The position numbers and the translations under genes are program-made. From Bacteroidales bacterium (lineage in GTDB: Bacteria; Bacteroidota; Bacteroidia; Bacteroidales; UBA932), in assembly GCA_024683255.1 (NCBI GenBank), contig JAIKYL010000047.1, positions 1 through 10,737 on the forward strand: a stretch of 10,737 nucleotides of DNA, given 5' to 3'. This document shows positions 1 to 6,828 of this stretch, piece by piece (the stretch's first letter is position 1; each line of letters starts with the position of its first letter). The notes under the pieces were generated by a model that saw only the letters and a program-made list of their open reading frames with translations, made no database searches and had not been told where the DNA came from.

Positions 1-1038
1 ATCCGTAAGGATGGCCGAATTGTGCAGGAGGATCCAGAGCGTCTTTCCATCGGCCTCCTTGCCCATTTCGTAGGCGCAGGGATCCGGCTGGGAATAAGCG
101 CGTACCGGCTCATAGGTGGATGCGCCGAAGATGAGCGTGGCCTGCGGATGGCGCTGCAGGAAGGCCTGGAAACGGAGGGACGTCTCGTGCCGGCCCACTT
201 CATTGGTATAGACCCGGGAGGTGAAGGTTTCCGGCGCCAGAACCAGCGTGGGTTCAGCGGAAGACCAGTCGGCCTGTTCCAGAAGGTCCAGGAAACGATT
301 ATCCTGCTCCTCCCGCGAAAGGGACTGGAATTTCTCGTAAGGGTCGTAATTGGGCTGGCCGATAACCACCTTCAGCTCCTGGCCGGAAGTCTCATAAGAG
401 ATGCACCAGGACCAGACCATCGGCCCGAAAAGGGCCACGAAAGCACCAGCGAAGGCAGCCAGGCGGGCTTTCCCGTTCCAGCGGGCCATGCGGCCGTCGG
501 AGAGGGTTACCATAAGGCCGAAGAGGGAGAGGTTGCTGAGCCAAACCCAGAGGGAACCACCCAGATGGCCGGTTACGGAGTACCATTGGATGAGCGAAGT
601 GGTATCGGCAAAAGCGTTGCCCAACACCAGCCAGGGCCAGGAAATCTCCGCCACCGTAAGGTAATACTTTTCCCATGCAAGCCAGGCGGAGGCCAAAAAG
701 ATATACGGCAGTGCCCCGCCCAGACGGCGTTTCACCCAGCGGAAGGTCCCGAATACCAGCGACATCTGCAGGGCATTGGCCAAGATGGCAAAGACGGCGC
801 CACCCACCGTGGCCTCCCCCACCCACCAGGTGGTAACGGCGTTCCAGAGCACGAAGGTGCCGTAATGCCACCACCAGAAGTGCTTCCTGCCCTCTTCGGC
901 CGCCAGCCGCTCCATGATAAGGAGTGGTAAAAGGCCGATGAGCGCAGTCCAGCCCATGTGCGGCACCAGCCACGGCAGGCTCATCAGTACCACAAAGGCC
1001 AGCGAAAGGGCCGGGAATATAAGGGATGTCTTTCTCAC
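1..1038 (-). CDS. lnt: Apolipoprotein N-acyltransferase Lnt (C-terminus beyond left edge)
   Basis: Lnt transfers the third acyl chain from a phospholipid to the N-terminal cysteine of lipoproteins in the inner membrane. Translation of the minus strand from a GTG at 1038 stays open for 346 codons to the window edge. It begins VRKTSLIFPALSLAF and gives about seven hydrophobic segments rich in Trp (for example WWWHYGTFVLWNAVTTWW), then from about residue 225 a nitrilase-like domain with GQPNYDPYEKF and LVLAPETFTSR. The Glu of APETF is residue 270 and matches the catalytic Glu of the family (E267 in E. coli). The catalytic Lys and Cys would lie past the last visible residues (HNSAILTD), so an active triad cannot be confirmed. 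GTG is chosen because the first membrane segment follows at once; the next in-frame ATG (codon 19) would cut that segment. It is divergent from the PASTA gene. Confidence 0.9.
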   Translation of the reverse strand, partial: MRKTSLIFPALSLAFVVLMSLPWLVPHMGWTALIGLLPLLIMERLAAEEGRKHFWWWHYGTFVLWNAVTTWWVGEATVGGAVFAILANALQMSLVFGTFRWVKRRLGGALPYIFLASAWLAWEKYYLTVAEISWPWLVLGNAFADTTSLIQWYSVTGHLGGSLWVWLSNLSLFGLMVTLSDGRMARWNGKARLAAFAGAFVALFGPMVWSWCISYETSGQELKVVIGQPNYDPYEKFQSLSREEQDNRFLDLLEQADWSSAEPTLVLAPETFTSRVYTNEVGRHETSLRFQAFLQRHPQATLIFGASTYEPVRAYSQPDPCAYEMGKEADGKTLWILLHNSAILTD

Positions 1039-1043
1039 AAAAA

Positions 1044-1051
1044 CAAAGATA
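1044..1051 (-). promoter_or_regulatory. Candidate -7 element for lnt
   Basis: Read leftward this is TATCTTTG, a full match to the Bacteroidota -7 consensus TAnnTTTG. No convincing TTTG lies 19-21 bases upstream; the nearest is a CTG at about 22. The element ends only five bases before the GTG chosen as the lnt start, so the transcript would be leaderless or nearly so if both calls are right. Confidence 0.5.
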
Positions 1052-1065
1052 TGAATTATTTTTCG

Positions 1066-1073
1066 TAACTTCG
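1066..1073 (+). promoter_or_regulatory. Candidate -7 element for the PASTA-rluD unit
   Basis: TAACTTCG differs at one base from TAnnTTTG and lies 25 bases before the ATG of the PASTA gene. It stands back to back with the lnt element, about 15 bases away on the opposite strand. A -33 TTTG is not evident. No strong Shine-Dalgarno sequence precedes the ATG at 1099, only a weak GGAAG. Confidence 0.4.
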
Positions 1074-1098
1074 CAGAATACAAAACGATTCTGGAAGT

Positions 1099-1869
1099 AT
1101 GGCACTCAAAGACAGATGGATTCTCAAGAATATCCTGGCAGCGGTGATTCTCCTGGTGGTTCTGGTGGTGTTGGCCTCCATCGGCCTCAATGTGATTACC
1201 CGGCACGGGAAAACCGTCATTGCCCCGGATTTCACCAATCTCACCGTGGCAGAAGCGGAAAAGCTGGCCGCAGAGAGCCACGTGGGCGTGAAGGTGGTGG
1301 ACTCCGTCTTTGTACGCAGGCTGGGTGCGGGCGTGGTATACCGCCAGCAGCCCAAGGCCGGCTCCACCGTAAAGAAAGGCCGCAGCATCTTTCTCACCAT
1401 CAACTCCATAGTCCCCCGCAAAGTGGTTATGCCCAATCTGTACGGCTATTCCGTCATCGAGGCGCGGGCCGAACTCCAGAACCGGGGCCTGGACCTGGGA
1501 AAACTCAATTACATTAAGGATATCGCCACCAACAACGTGCTGGGACAAACCCTGAACGGCCGGGAAGTGAAGGCCGGAGACCTGGTGGTGAGCGGTTCCT
1601 CCATAGACCTCACCGTGGGCCTGGGCAATGAAGAGAGCACCACGGTGGTGCCCCGCCTCATCGGCATGAAGTATGTGCGGGCCGTAGATGCCCTGCACGA
1701 CCGCTATCTGAACGTTGGCCGCGTGCGCTTTGACGAAGGCATCCAGTCTTATACCGATTCCGTGAACGCCGTGGTGTACCGGCAGGATGCCCTGGGCGCC
1801 TCCAAGACCCTGGGCACCGCCATCAACATCTACCTCACCCTGGACACCACAAAGCTTCCTGCCCAATGA
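1099..1869 (+). CDS. Membrane-anchored protein with three PASTA domains
   Basis: This 256-residue protein has a short cytoplasmic N terminus (MALKDRWILK), one membrane helix at about residues 12-34, and then three tandem PASTA repeats at about 39-103, 108-175 and 181-249. The repeats show the usual features: a P-x-x-G/T-x-(S/T)-x-x-x-A start (PDFTNLTVAEAEKLA, PNLYGYSVIEARAEL) and a QxPxxGxxV-like end (QQPKAGSTVKKG). PASTA domains bind peptidoglycan or unlinked muropeptides. In Gram-positives they sit on Ser/Thr kinases and PBPs, but no kinase or transpeptidase domain is present here. The topology places the repeats in the periplasm. Its stop codon overlaps the first rluD ATG (ATGA), so the two are probably translationally coupled. 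The exact role in this phylum is not established. Confidence 0.9.
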   Translation: MALKDRWILKNILAAVILLVVLVVLASIGLNVITRHGKTVIAPDFTNLTVAEAEKLAAESHVGVKVVDSVFVRRLGAGVVYRQQPKAGSTVKKGRSIFLTINSIVPRKVVMPNLYGYSVIEARAELQNRGLDLGKLNYIKDIATNNVLGQTLNGREVKAGDLVVSGSSIDLTVGLGNEESTTVVPRLIGMKYVRAVDALHDRYLNVGRVRFDEGIQSYTDSVNAVVYRQDALGASKTLGTAINIYLTLDTTKLPAQ

Positions 1870-3068
1870 TCCTACCGGACCGTGCCACGAAGGACTTCCC
1901 AGCCGCTCTGCAGAGCGGCCGGCCGGAGGCCGCGGGGGATAATAGGGGGCAGAGCCCCCTCAAAGAAGTAGGTGGGGAGGATGGTGGGTCAGAGGAGATT
2001 GCCGGTCAAGCCGGCAATGACAAAATGTTCGATGTCGACGTCATGCCCGACACCGATCGGGCATCTTCAGACGAGATGTTTGAGCATTTTCGTCTTGTCG
2101 CCGACCGGGGGCAGGAGCCTGTGCGTATAGACAAGTTCATTGCCTCGCACCAGGAGGACACCTCCCGGAGCCGGGTGCAGCAGGCCATCAAGATGGGCTA
2201 TGTGCTGGTGAACGATGTTCCCGTAAAGGCCAACTATGTGGTTCGTCCGTGCGACGTAGTCAAGTTCGTGATGCCCTACGAGCGCCGCGGGCTGGAGATT
2301 CTCCCGGAAGACATTCCCCTGGATATTGTCTATGAAGACGAAGACGTGCTGGTGGTGTACAAGCCCGCCGGCATGGTGGTGCACCCCGGACACGGCAACT
2401 ACAACGGCACGCTGGTGAACGCCCTCGCCTTCCATCTGGGCCTCAAGCAGGAGGCCGATGCCGAAGACGAAAGGATGGGTGTGTTGGTGCACCGGATTGA
2501 CAAGGATACCTCCGGCCTTCTGGTGGTGGCCAAGAATCCCCCGGCCCAGCTGAACCTGGCCGACCAGTTCTTCGTCCATTCCATAGACCGCATCTACACG
2601 GCCGTGGTCTGGGGCAACCTGGCCCAGGACGAAGGCACCATCGAGGGGACCATCGGCCGGGATCCCAACGACCGCCTGCGCTTCAAGGTCTATGACGATC
2701 CGGAGAAAGGCAAATGGGCCGTTACGCACTGGAAGGTGCTGGAGCGCTACGGTTTCATTACCGTGGTGGAATGCCGCTTGGAAACCGGCCGTACCCACCA
2801 GATCCGCGTGCACATGGCCTCTATCGGCCATCCCCTTTTCAATGACGAGCGGTATGGCGGTTCCGAAATCCGTCAGGGCACCATCTACGCCAAGTATCGG
2901 CAGTTTATCCAGAACTGCTTTGCCCTGTGCCCCCGGCAGGCCCTGCACGCCAGGACCCTGGGCTTCACCCATCCCCGCACCGGTGAGCGGCTCTTTTTCG
3001 AAGTCCCCGTTCCGGCCGACATGTCCGCCCTCATAGAGAAATGGCGGAATTATACGCAGAACCTATAA
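1866..3068 (+). CDS. rluD: RluD-type 23S rRNA pseudouridine synthase with odd N-terminal extension
   Basis: It converts uridines of 23S rRNA to pseudouridine (in E. coli RluD, positions 1911, 1915 and 1917 of helix 69). From residue 72 the frame is typical: FEHFRLVADRG, an S4 RNA-binding domain at about 85-135 (RIDKF, RSRVQQAIKMGYVLVN), and then the synthase domain with HRIDKDTSGLL holding the catalytic Asp (residue 212 here). Further marks are KPAGMVVHPGHGN and ECRLETGRTHQIRVH. Residues 1-70 do not resemble RluD and are encoded by a palindrome-rich stretch. Two starts are possible. ATG 1866 overlaps the PASTA stop as ATGA and gives 400 residues. ATG 2076 gives 330 residues, the usual family length, and begins MFEHFRLV. 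Other in-frame ATGs lie at 2025 and 2043. I list the longest frame; the family fit favours 2076. The gene is convergent with the outer membrane protein gene. Confidence 0.93.
   Translation: MILPDRATKDFPAALQSGRPEAAGDNRGQSPLKEVGGEDGGSEEIAGQAGNDKMFDVDVMPDTDRASSDEMFEHFRLVADRGQEPVRIDKFIASHQEDTSRSRVQQAIKMGYVLVNDVPVKANYVVRPCDVVKFVMPYERRGLEILPEDIPLDIVYEDEDVLVVYKPAGMVVHPGHGNYNGTLVNALAFHLGLKQEADAEDERMGVLVHRIDKDTSGLLVVAKNPPAQLNLADQFFVHSIDRIYTAVVWGNLAQDEGTIEGTIGRDPNDRLRFKVYDDPEKGKWAVTHWKVLERYGFITVVECRLETGRTHQIRVHMASIGHPLFNDERYGGSEIRQGTIYAKYRQFIQNCFALCPRQALHARTLGFTHPRTGERLFFEVPVPADMSALIEKWRNYTQNL
1902..2064. repeat. Cluster of five palindromic elements inside the 5' part of the rluD frame
   Basis: In order: a perfect 18-base palindrome at 1902-1919 (GCCGCTC arms around TGCA); GCGGCC/GGCCGC at 1915-1933, overlapping the first; AGGGGGC-AGA-GCCCCCT at 1944-1960; ATTGCCGG-TCAAG-CCGGCAAT at 1998-2018; and ATGCCCGA-CACCGA-TCGGGCAT at 2043-2064. 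All stems are perfect (6-8 bp). The last two resemble short palindromes that I recall as widely dispersed between genes in many bacteria, so REP-like or palindromic-element origin is my inference. Their translation shows no relation to RluD and has the low-complexity look of repeat-derived peptide. Confidence 0.75.
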
Positions 3069-3094
3069 TCCTGATTTCCAGCTGATTAACAAAA

Positions 3095-3122
3095 GCTCCC
3101 TGTGACCGGAATCACAGGGAGC
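3095..3122 (-). terminator. Intrinsic terminator of the outer membrane protein gene, between convergent genes
   Basis: A perfect 11-bp stem (GCTCCCTGTGA / TCACAGGGAGC) with a six-base loop lies in the 91-base gap between the ends of rluD and the outer membrane protein gene. Read leftward it is followed by TTTTGTT, which fits a Rho-independent terminator for the leftward gene. Read rightward it is followed by ACATTC with no T tract, so it should stop rluD transcription less well, although the hairpin itself is symmetric. Confidence 0.8.
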
Positions 3123-3159
3123 ACATTCTAACTGGTTATTTATCAAGCATTTCGCTCTA

Positions 3160-6100
3160 TTACATGGGACGGAATCCGCCGCCACCCATGCCGCCGCCGA
3201 AGCCGCCACGGCCACCGCCAAAGCCACCGCCTCTGCCGCCACGGCCACCGCCCATGCCGCCGAACATTCCACGGCCGCCACCGAAGGTACCGAAGCGCCA
3301 GGAGAAGTTGAGCATGATGTACCGGCCCAAACGGGTGCGGTTGTTGGTTTCCTGGTAGTAGTTGTCCGTGATGGTCACATTCTGTGCACGGGACTGTCCC
3401 AGGATATCATAGGCTGCCAGGGAAATGGTTGCCTGGCCCCGGAAGATGGTCTTGGAGATGGAGGCGTTCCAGATGAATTCGGAAGGCTGTTCCGTGGTAT
3501 AACCCCTGTACCAGCGGTAGTTGGCATCCGTGTTGATGCTGAGACCGGTATCGCCCACCGTCCACATGAAGGAACCGTTCACGGCGTTGTTCCAGGTAGC
3601 GGCCACGGCATTCTGCACGGTGTACCAGGGCTTGCGCACATTGGTACGGAAACCTACGCGCACCTCAATGTCATCGGAACGGTAAGTACCCGTGAAGTTC
3701 TCCATGAGGGTGAGGGAGCGGGTTTCGTTGGCCAGGAAGTCCTTGCCCCACTGGTCCTTATTGGTCACGAAATAGAAGTCGTGGAAACGCTCGTAGTCAA
3801 AGTTGCCGTCGGCCAGGAAGAAACCTGTCATATCCAGATTTCCGTTTCCAATGTAGCTGCTGGTCATGCTGTAGTTGGCATTGATCATATTGGAAATGGA
3901 GAAGTTGGACTTGGCGATGGGGGCGTTGATCATAATGGAACCGCCGCCGTTGAAGGTGTTCTTGCCGTTCACCGGGAAGGAATACTGGACACCGCCTTCG
4001 TCATACCAGTTGGCGTTGGAAATGGGGTTCTGGTTCATGCCGCCGTTGAGGTTGAAGCGGGCGGTGAAGAAGGTGGCCCTGTTGGAATATTCCAGTTCCA
4101 CACGCATGTTGTGGTTGAAGTACGGAGTGAGGTACGGGTTACCCAGCGTCAGGGACAGCTTGTTGGTGTTGTCCATCGTGGGGTTCAACTGGCTCACGGA
4201 AGGCTGACCGCTGCGGCCGTTGTAATTCACGCGGATGTTGGCGTTCTCGTTGAAGTCGTACTGCAGCATGGCGCGGGGAGCGAAGTTCCAGATGGTACCC
4301 GGATCGTATTCCTTGCCGTTGGTGAGGTTGTACTGACGGGTGGGGATGGCCTGTGCACCCAGCTGGGCACGGATCCAGTCTTCCTGATACATGAAAGCAA
4401 GGCCGATGGTCTGGTTGAGGTTCTTGCTGACCACGTTGTTGCTGTACAAATCATTCAGCTTCTCGTCGGCAGGATTGTAGACCATGATAGCATCAATGTC
4501 CCTGATTGCGCCGGGCCAGGCAGGTGAAGTGTATGTGCCACTGTCATAGGCCTTCTTGTCCGTGAGGGAGTTGCTCCAGTTAATCTGATACCGTCCTTCC
4601 ACATAGAAGTTGTTGCCCAGCGGTTCCGTGTACACCAGGCTGGCCCCCAGGGTCTGGCTCTTCTGTACCTGGTCAATCCGTTGGTTCACCGGGTCGGAAT
4701 TCACTTTACCCATTATATAGGTGTTGGTGAGGGACTGGTTGTAACCGTCCATACGGTTGTCGCGGATATTCCAGTTGAAGTTGAGGGAGAGGGTACGTCC
4801 CGGCATGCCCAGGCGCTGACGCAGGATACCGCGGCCGCTGAAGGTGAGGTTCTTGTTCACACCACTGTTGAGCGTCCAGTTCCTGTTGGTCTGGTTCTCG
4901 TCGCTGATCTCGTTCCGCCAGGTATCGGAAATGGAACGCTGCATGTAATCTCCACCGCCGAAGTTGAGTTGCGGCTGAATCATGAGGGAGGTGTTGTCCG
5001 AGAACTTGTGGTCCAGACGCATGGAGATGGAATGGCCCCAGGTATTCTGGTCGTTGTCACTGTTGGAGTTGGAAATGAGGGTATTGCCCTGGGCCACATA
5101 AGTCTCCTTATAGGAATCGGAGACGGAATTGTTCATGGAACCCTGGTACTGGTAGGGAACGGCCAGTTCCATATTGCCGTCGAACAGATCCATGGAAGCG
5201 TTGGCACCCAGCATCCAGGACGTGGTGATGCCACCACCGCCGAAGCCGCCCATGCCGCCGCCACCCATCATGCCGCCGCCCATGCCTCCCATCATACCGC
5301 CCATCATGCCGCCGGAGAAGTTGTTGAAGCCCACGCCACGGGGGCCGTTGCCGGCATTGGCCAGAACGGAGAGCTGGCTGTTATCGGTGAATCGGCCCAC
5401 CATTCCGTTGGCCTGGAAACGCCAGTCGTTAAGGGAGTTATATTCGGACGGGACATCATGGCCACCACCGGCCACCAGGTTGCCGAAGATACCGTTCATC
5501 ATCCCCTGCTGAACAGTAAGGTCGATGATGGTTTCCTCGTTGCCGTCGTCGATACCGGTGAATTCGGCCTGCTCACTCTTCTTCTTGATCACCTTCACCT
5601 TCTCCACCAGCTTGGCGGGGAGGTTGGAGGTAGCCACCTGCGGGTCGTCCAGGAAGAAGGTCTTGCCGTCGATGGTGATGCGGGAGATGGTCTCACCGTT
5701 GGAGGTGATGGTACCGTCGTCGCCCACCTCGATGCCGGGGAGCTTGCGGAGCAGGTCCACCAGCATATTGTCGTCCGTAATCTTATAGGACGATGCGTTA
5801 TATTCTACCGTATCTTTCTTAATGATAATGGGGTTGCCCGTGGCGGAGACGGAAGCGGCGTCCAGCTCCTCCTGATTCAGCTCCATTTTGATGGTACCCA
5901 GGTTCACGTCCTTCTCTTCTACAGTAAATTCCTGCGTATAAGGAAGATAGCCAAGGAGTTCGGCCTTAAGGACATACTTGCCTTTACGAACCTTCTCAAG
6001 GGTTACATTACCTTCGGCGTCACTCAGGGAGTACTTGGCCGATCCCCTTTCCGGGGTAATGGAAACCGTGGCGAAACCCACCGCCTCTCCGGTGATGGAG

Positions 6101-6192
6101 TCTGCCAGTTTCATGGTAACCTTGTAATTCTGGGCACTCAGTGCCAGGGCTGCAAACAGGCCGATAACGGCCAGGAAGATTTTTCTTACCAT
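3160..6192 (-). CDS. Outer membrane beta-barrel protein with carboxypeptidase-regulatory-like N-terminal domain
   Basis: This 1010-residue protein starts with a signal peptide (MVRKIFLAVIGLF...LALSA, cleavage expected after residue 20, before QNYKV). A carboxypeptidase-regulatory-like beta-sandwich follows at about 22-105 (SITGEAVGFATVSI, GKYVLKAELLGY), then a TonB-receptor-like plug region at about 115-235 (DNMLVDLLRKLPGIEV, ISRITIDGKTFF). The rest is a long barrel of alternating strands ending near RYIMLNFSWRF. The architecture fits the Bacteroidota outer membrane beta-barrel family related to TonB-dependent transporters; the ligand cannot be read from sequence and no SusD partner is adjacent. 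Residues 294-321 are a Gly/Met-rich insert. After the last strand come 40 residues containing 26 Gly plus Arg, Phe and Met. ATG 6192 is chosen over a TTG at 6207 because it places the signal peptide normally. The gene lies 78 bases after ruvC on the same strand with no terminator seen between, so read-through is possible. Confidence 0.9.
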   Translation of the reverse strand: MVRKIFLAVIGLFAALALSAQNYKVTMKLADSITGEAVGFATVSITPERGSAKYSLSDAEGNVTLEKVRKGKYVLKAELLGYLPYTQEFTVEEKDVNLGTIKMELNQEELDAASVSATGNPIIIKKDTVEYNASSYKITDDNMLVDLLRKLPGIEVGDDGTITSNGETISRITIDGKTFFLDDPQVATSNLPAKLVEKVKVIKKKSEQAEFTGIDDGNEETIIDLTVQQGMMNGIFGNLVAGGGHDVPSEYNSLNDWRFQANGMVGRFTDNSQLSVLANAGNGPRGVGFNNFSGGMMGGMMGGMGGGMMGGGGMGGFGGGGITTSWMLGANASMDLFDGNMELAVPYQYQGSMNNSVSDSYKETYVAQGNTLISNSNSDNDQNTWGHSISMRLDHKFSDNTSLMIQPQLNFGGGDYMQRSISDTWRNEISDENQTNRNWTLNSGVNKNLTFSGRGILRQRLGMPGRTLSLNFNWNIRDNRMDGYNQSLTNTYIMGKVNSDPVNQRIDQVQKSQTLGASLVYTEPLGNNFYVEGRYQINWSNSLTDKKAYDSGTYTSPAWPGAIRDIDAIMVYNPADEKLNDLYSNNVVSKNLNQTIGLAFMYQEDWIRAQLGAQAIPTRQYNLTNGKEYDPGTIWNFAPRAMLQYDFNENANIRVNYNGRSGQPSVSQLNPTMDNTNKLSLTLGNPYLTPYFNHNMRVELEYSNRATFFTARFNLNGGMNQNPISNANWYDEGGVQYSFPVNGKNTFNGGGSIMINAPIAKSNFSISNMINANYSMTSSYIGNGNLDMTGFFLADGNFDYERFHDFYFVTNKDQWGKDFLANETRSLTLMENFTGTYRSDDIEVRVGFRTNVRKPWYTVQNAVAATWNNAVNGSFMWTVGDTGLSINTDANYRWYRGYTTEQPSEFIWNASISKTIFRGQATISLAAYDILGQSRAQNVTITDNYYQETNNRTRLGRYIMLNFSWRFGTFGGGRGMFGGMGGGRGGRGGGFGGGRGGFGGGMGGGGFRPM
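3163..3282 (-). repeat. Low-complexity GGN-codon tract encoding the Gly/Arg-rich C-terminal tail
   Basis: Forty codons at the 3' end of the outer membrane protein gene encode a tail made of units such as GGGRGG, GGFGGG and GGMGGG, ending GGFRPM. On the plus strand it reads as imperfect CCGCCACC/GCCGCCG repeats. Codon usage varies among units, so it is a degenerate protein-level repeat rather than an exact microsatellite. Confidence 0.8.
5230..5313 (-). repeat. Low-complexity tract encoding a Gly/Met-rich insert
   Basis: About 28 codons after FNNF encode an SGGMMGGMMGG-type run with eight Met and one Phe set among Gly. It sits in the early barrel, most likely as a loop. The plus strand shows the matching CATCATGCCGCC-type repeats. 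Confidence 0.75.
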
Positions 6193-6248
6193 AAGTATCA
6201 ATACCAAATCACGATGTTTTAGACGTATCGCTCTGGTAAAAGTTTAAT

Positions 6249-6264
6249 AATATTTGTAAATATT
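6249..6264. promoter_or_regulatory. AT-rich dyad in the gap upstream of the outer membrane protein gene
   Basis: The 78-base gap between the ruvC stop and the outer membrane protein ATG is AT-rich and holds the inverted repeat AATATTT-GT-AAATATT. It could be an operator or upstream promoter element. I find no clear TAnnTTTG element between it and the ATG at 6192, so the start of transcription is unresolved and the dyad may be chance in AT-rich DNA. Confidence 0.25.
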
Positions 6265-6270
6265 TCGGAA

Positions 6271-6828
6271 TTATTTTATCCGGTCCGGATTATCTTTCAC
6301 GAACTGCTCCCATCCGGCCTTTCCCTTCACGGAAGCGAGCGGACTGGAAGTCTGGTAATGGTGGCAGAGGGCTATGGCCAGGGCATCCGTGGCGTCCAGG
6401 TGTTTGGACTCCAGAGAGACGTTCAGGGTCTTTTCCAGCATGAGCTGCACCTGCTCCTTGGAGGCGGCGCCGTTGCCCACGATGGCCTCCTTGGCCTTGC
6501 GGGGCGCATATTCCGTCACGGACTGCACGCCGTATTCCAGGGCGGCGATGATGGCGGCTCCCTGCGCCCGGCCCAGCTTGAGGACCACCTGCGCATTCTT
6601 CCCGTAGAAGGGGCTCTCGATGGCCAGTTCCGTGGGATGGTAGGATTTGCAGACTTCTGAGATGCAGTCGTAAATGGCGCGGAGCTTGGTGTAGGCATCG
6701 GCCTCTTTCCTGAGGTCCAGCACGCCCATGTCCACGTACTCCGGCTTTTTCCCGGATACACGGATGACCCCGAATCCCAGCAGCTGGGTTCCGGGGTCAA
6801 TTCCAAGTATGATCTTATCCTTAGTCAA
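6271..6828 (-). CDS. ruvC: Holliday junction resolvase RuvC
   Basis: RuvC is the endonuclease that cuts Holliday junctions in the RuvABC complex during recombinational repair. The protein has 185 residues from a TTG at 6828. The four acidic positions of the active site are visible: D11 in GIDPGT, E71 in LAIESPF, and D145 and D148 in HLDATDALAIA. The DNA-binding stretch GKNAQVVLKLGRAQG and the tail SPLASVKGKAGW are also present; the length is a little above the E. coli protein. The TTG is inside the serS stop region (ATTGACTAA), giving an 8-base overlap. An ATG at 6918 would add 30 residues unrelated to RuvC that overlap serS, so TTG is preferred. It is the last gene of the rplU-rpmA-serS-ruvC set. 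Confidence 0.93.
   Translation of the reverse strand: MTKDKIILGIDPGTQLLGFGVIRVSGKKPEYVDMGVLDLRKEADAYTKLRAIYDCISEVCKSYHPTELAIESPFYGKNAQVVLKLGRAQGAAIIAALEYGVQSVTEYAPRKAKEAIVGNGAASKEQVQLMLEKTLNVSLESKHLDATDALAIALCHHYQTSSPLASVKGKAGWEQFVKDNPDRIK

Noticed and set aside
22..930. Long open frame on the plus strand opposite lnt
   Set aside because: Its translation is Gly/His/Pro-rich with no recognisable family, while the opposite strand gives a clear Lnt with membrane segments and the catalytic Glu.
392..1105. Leftward open frame of 237 codons overlapping lnt in another frame
   Set aside because: It has no family resemblance and competes with the well-supported Lnt frame on the same strand.
1902..2064. 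CRISPR array
   Set aside because: The palindromes differ from one another in sequence and length, spacing is irregular, and no repeated unit recurs.
2067..2972. Leftward 301-codon open frame opposite rluD
   Set aside because: Antisense shadow of the conserved synthase domain, with no recognisable protein.
3095..3122. Terminator for rluD
   Set aside because: The hairpin is symmetric but has a T tract only in the leftward direction, so I assign it to the outer membrane protein gene.
3163..3282. Separate plus-strand proline-rich protein opposite the glycine tail
   Set aside because: The Pro-rich frame is just the complement of GGN codons and has no independent support.
6193..6207. TTG at 6207 as start of the outer membrane protein
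   Set aside because: It would add five residues before a normal signal peptide; ATG 6192 is the natural start.
4681..6222. 513-codon open frame on the plus strand opposite the outer membrane protein
   Set aside because: His/Val/Gly-rich antisense product typical of a GC-biased shadow; the minus strand has the signal peptide, plug and barrel.
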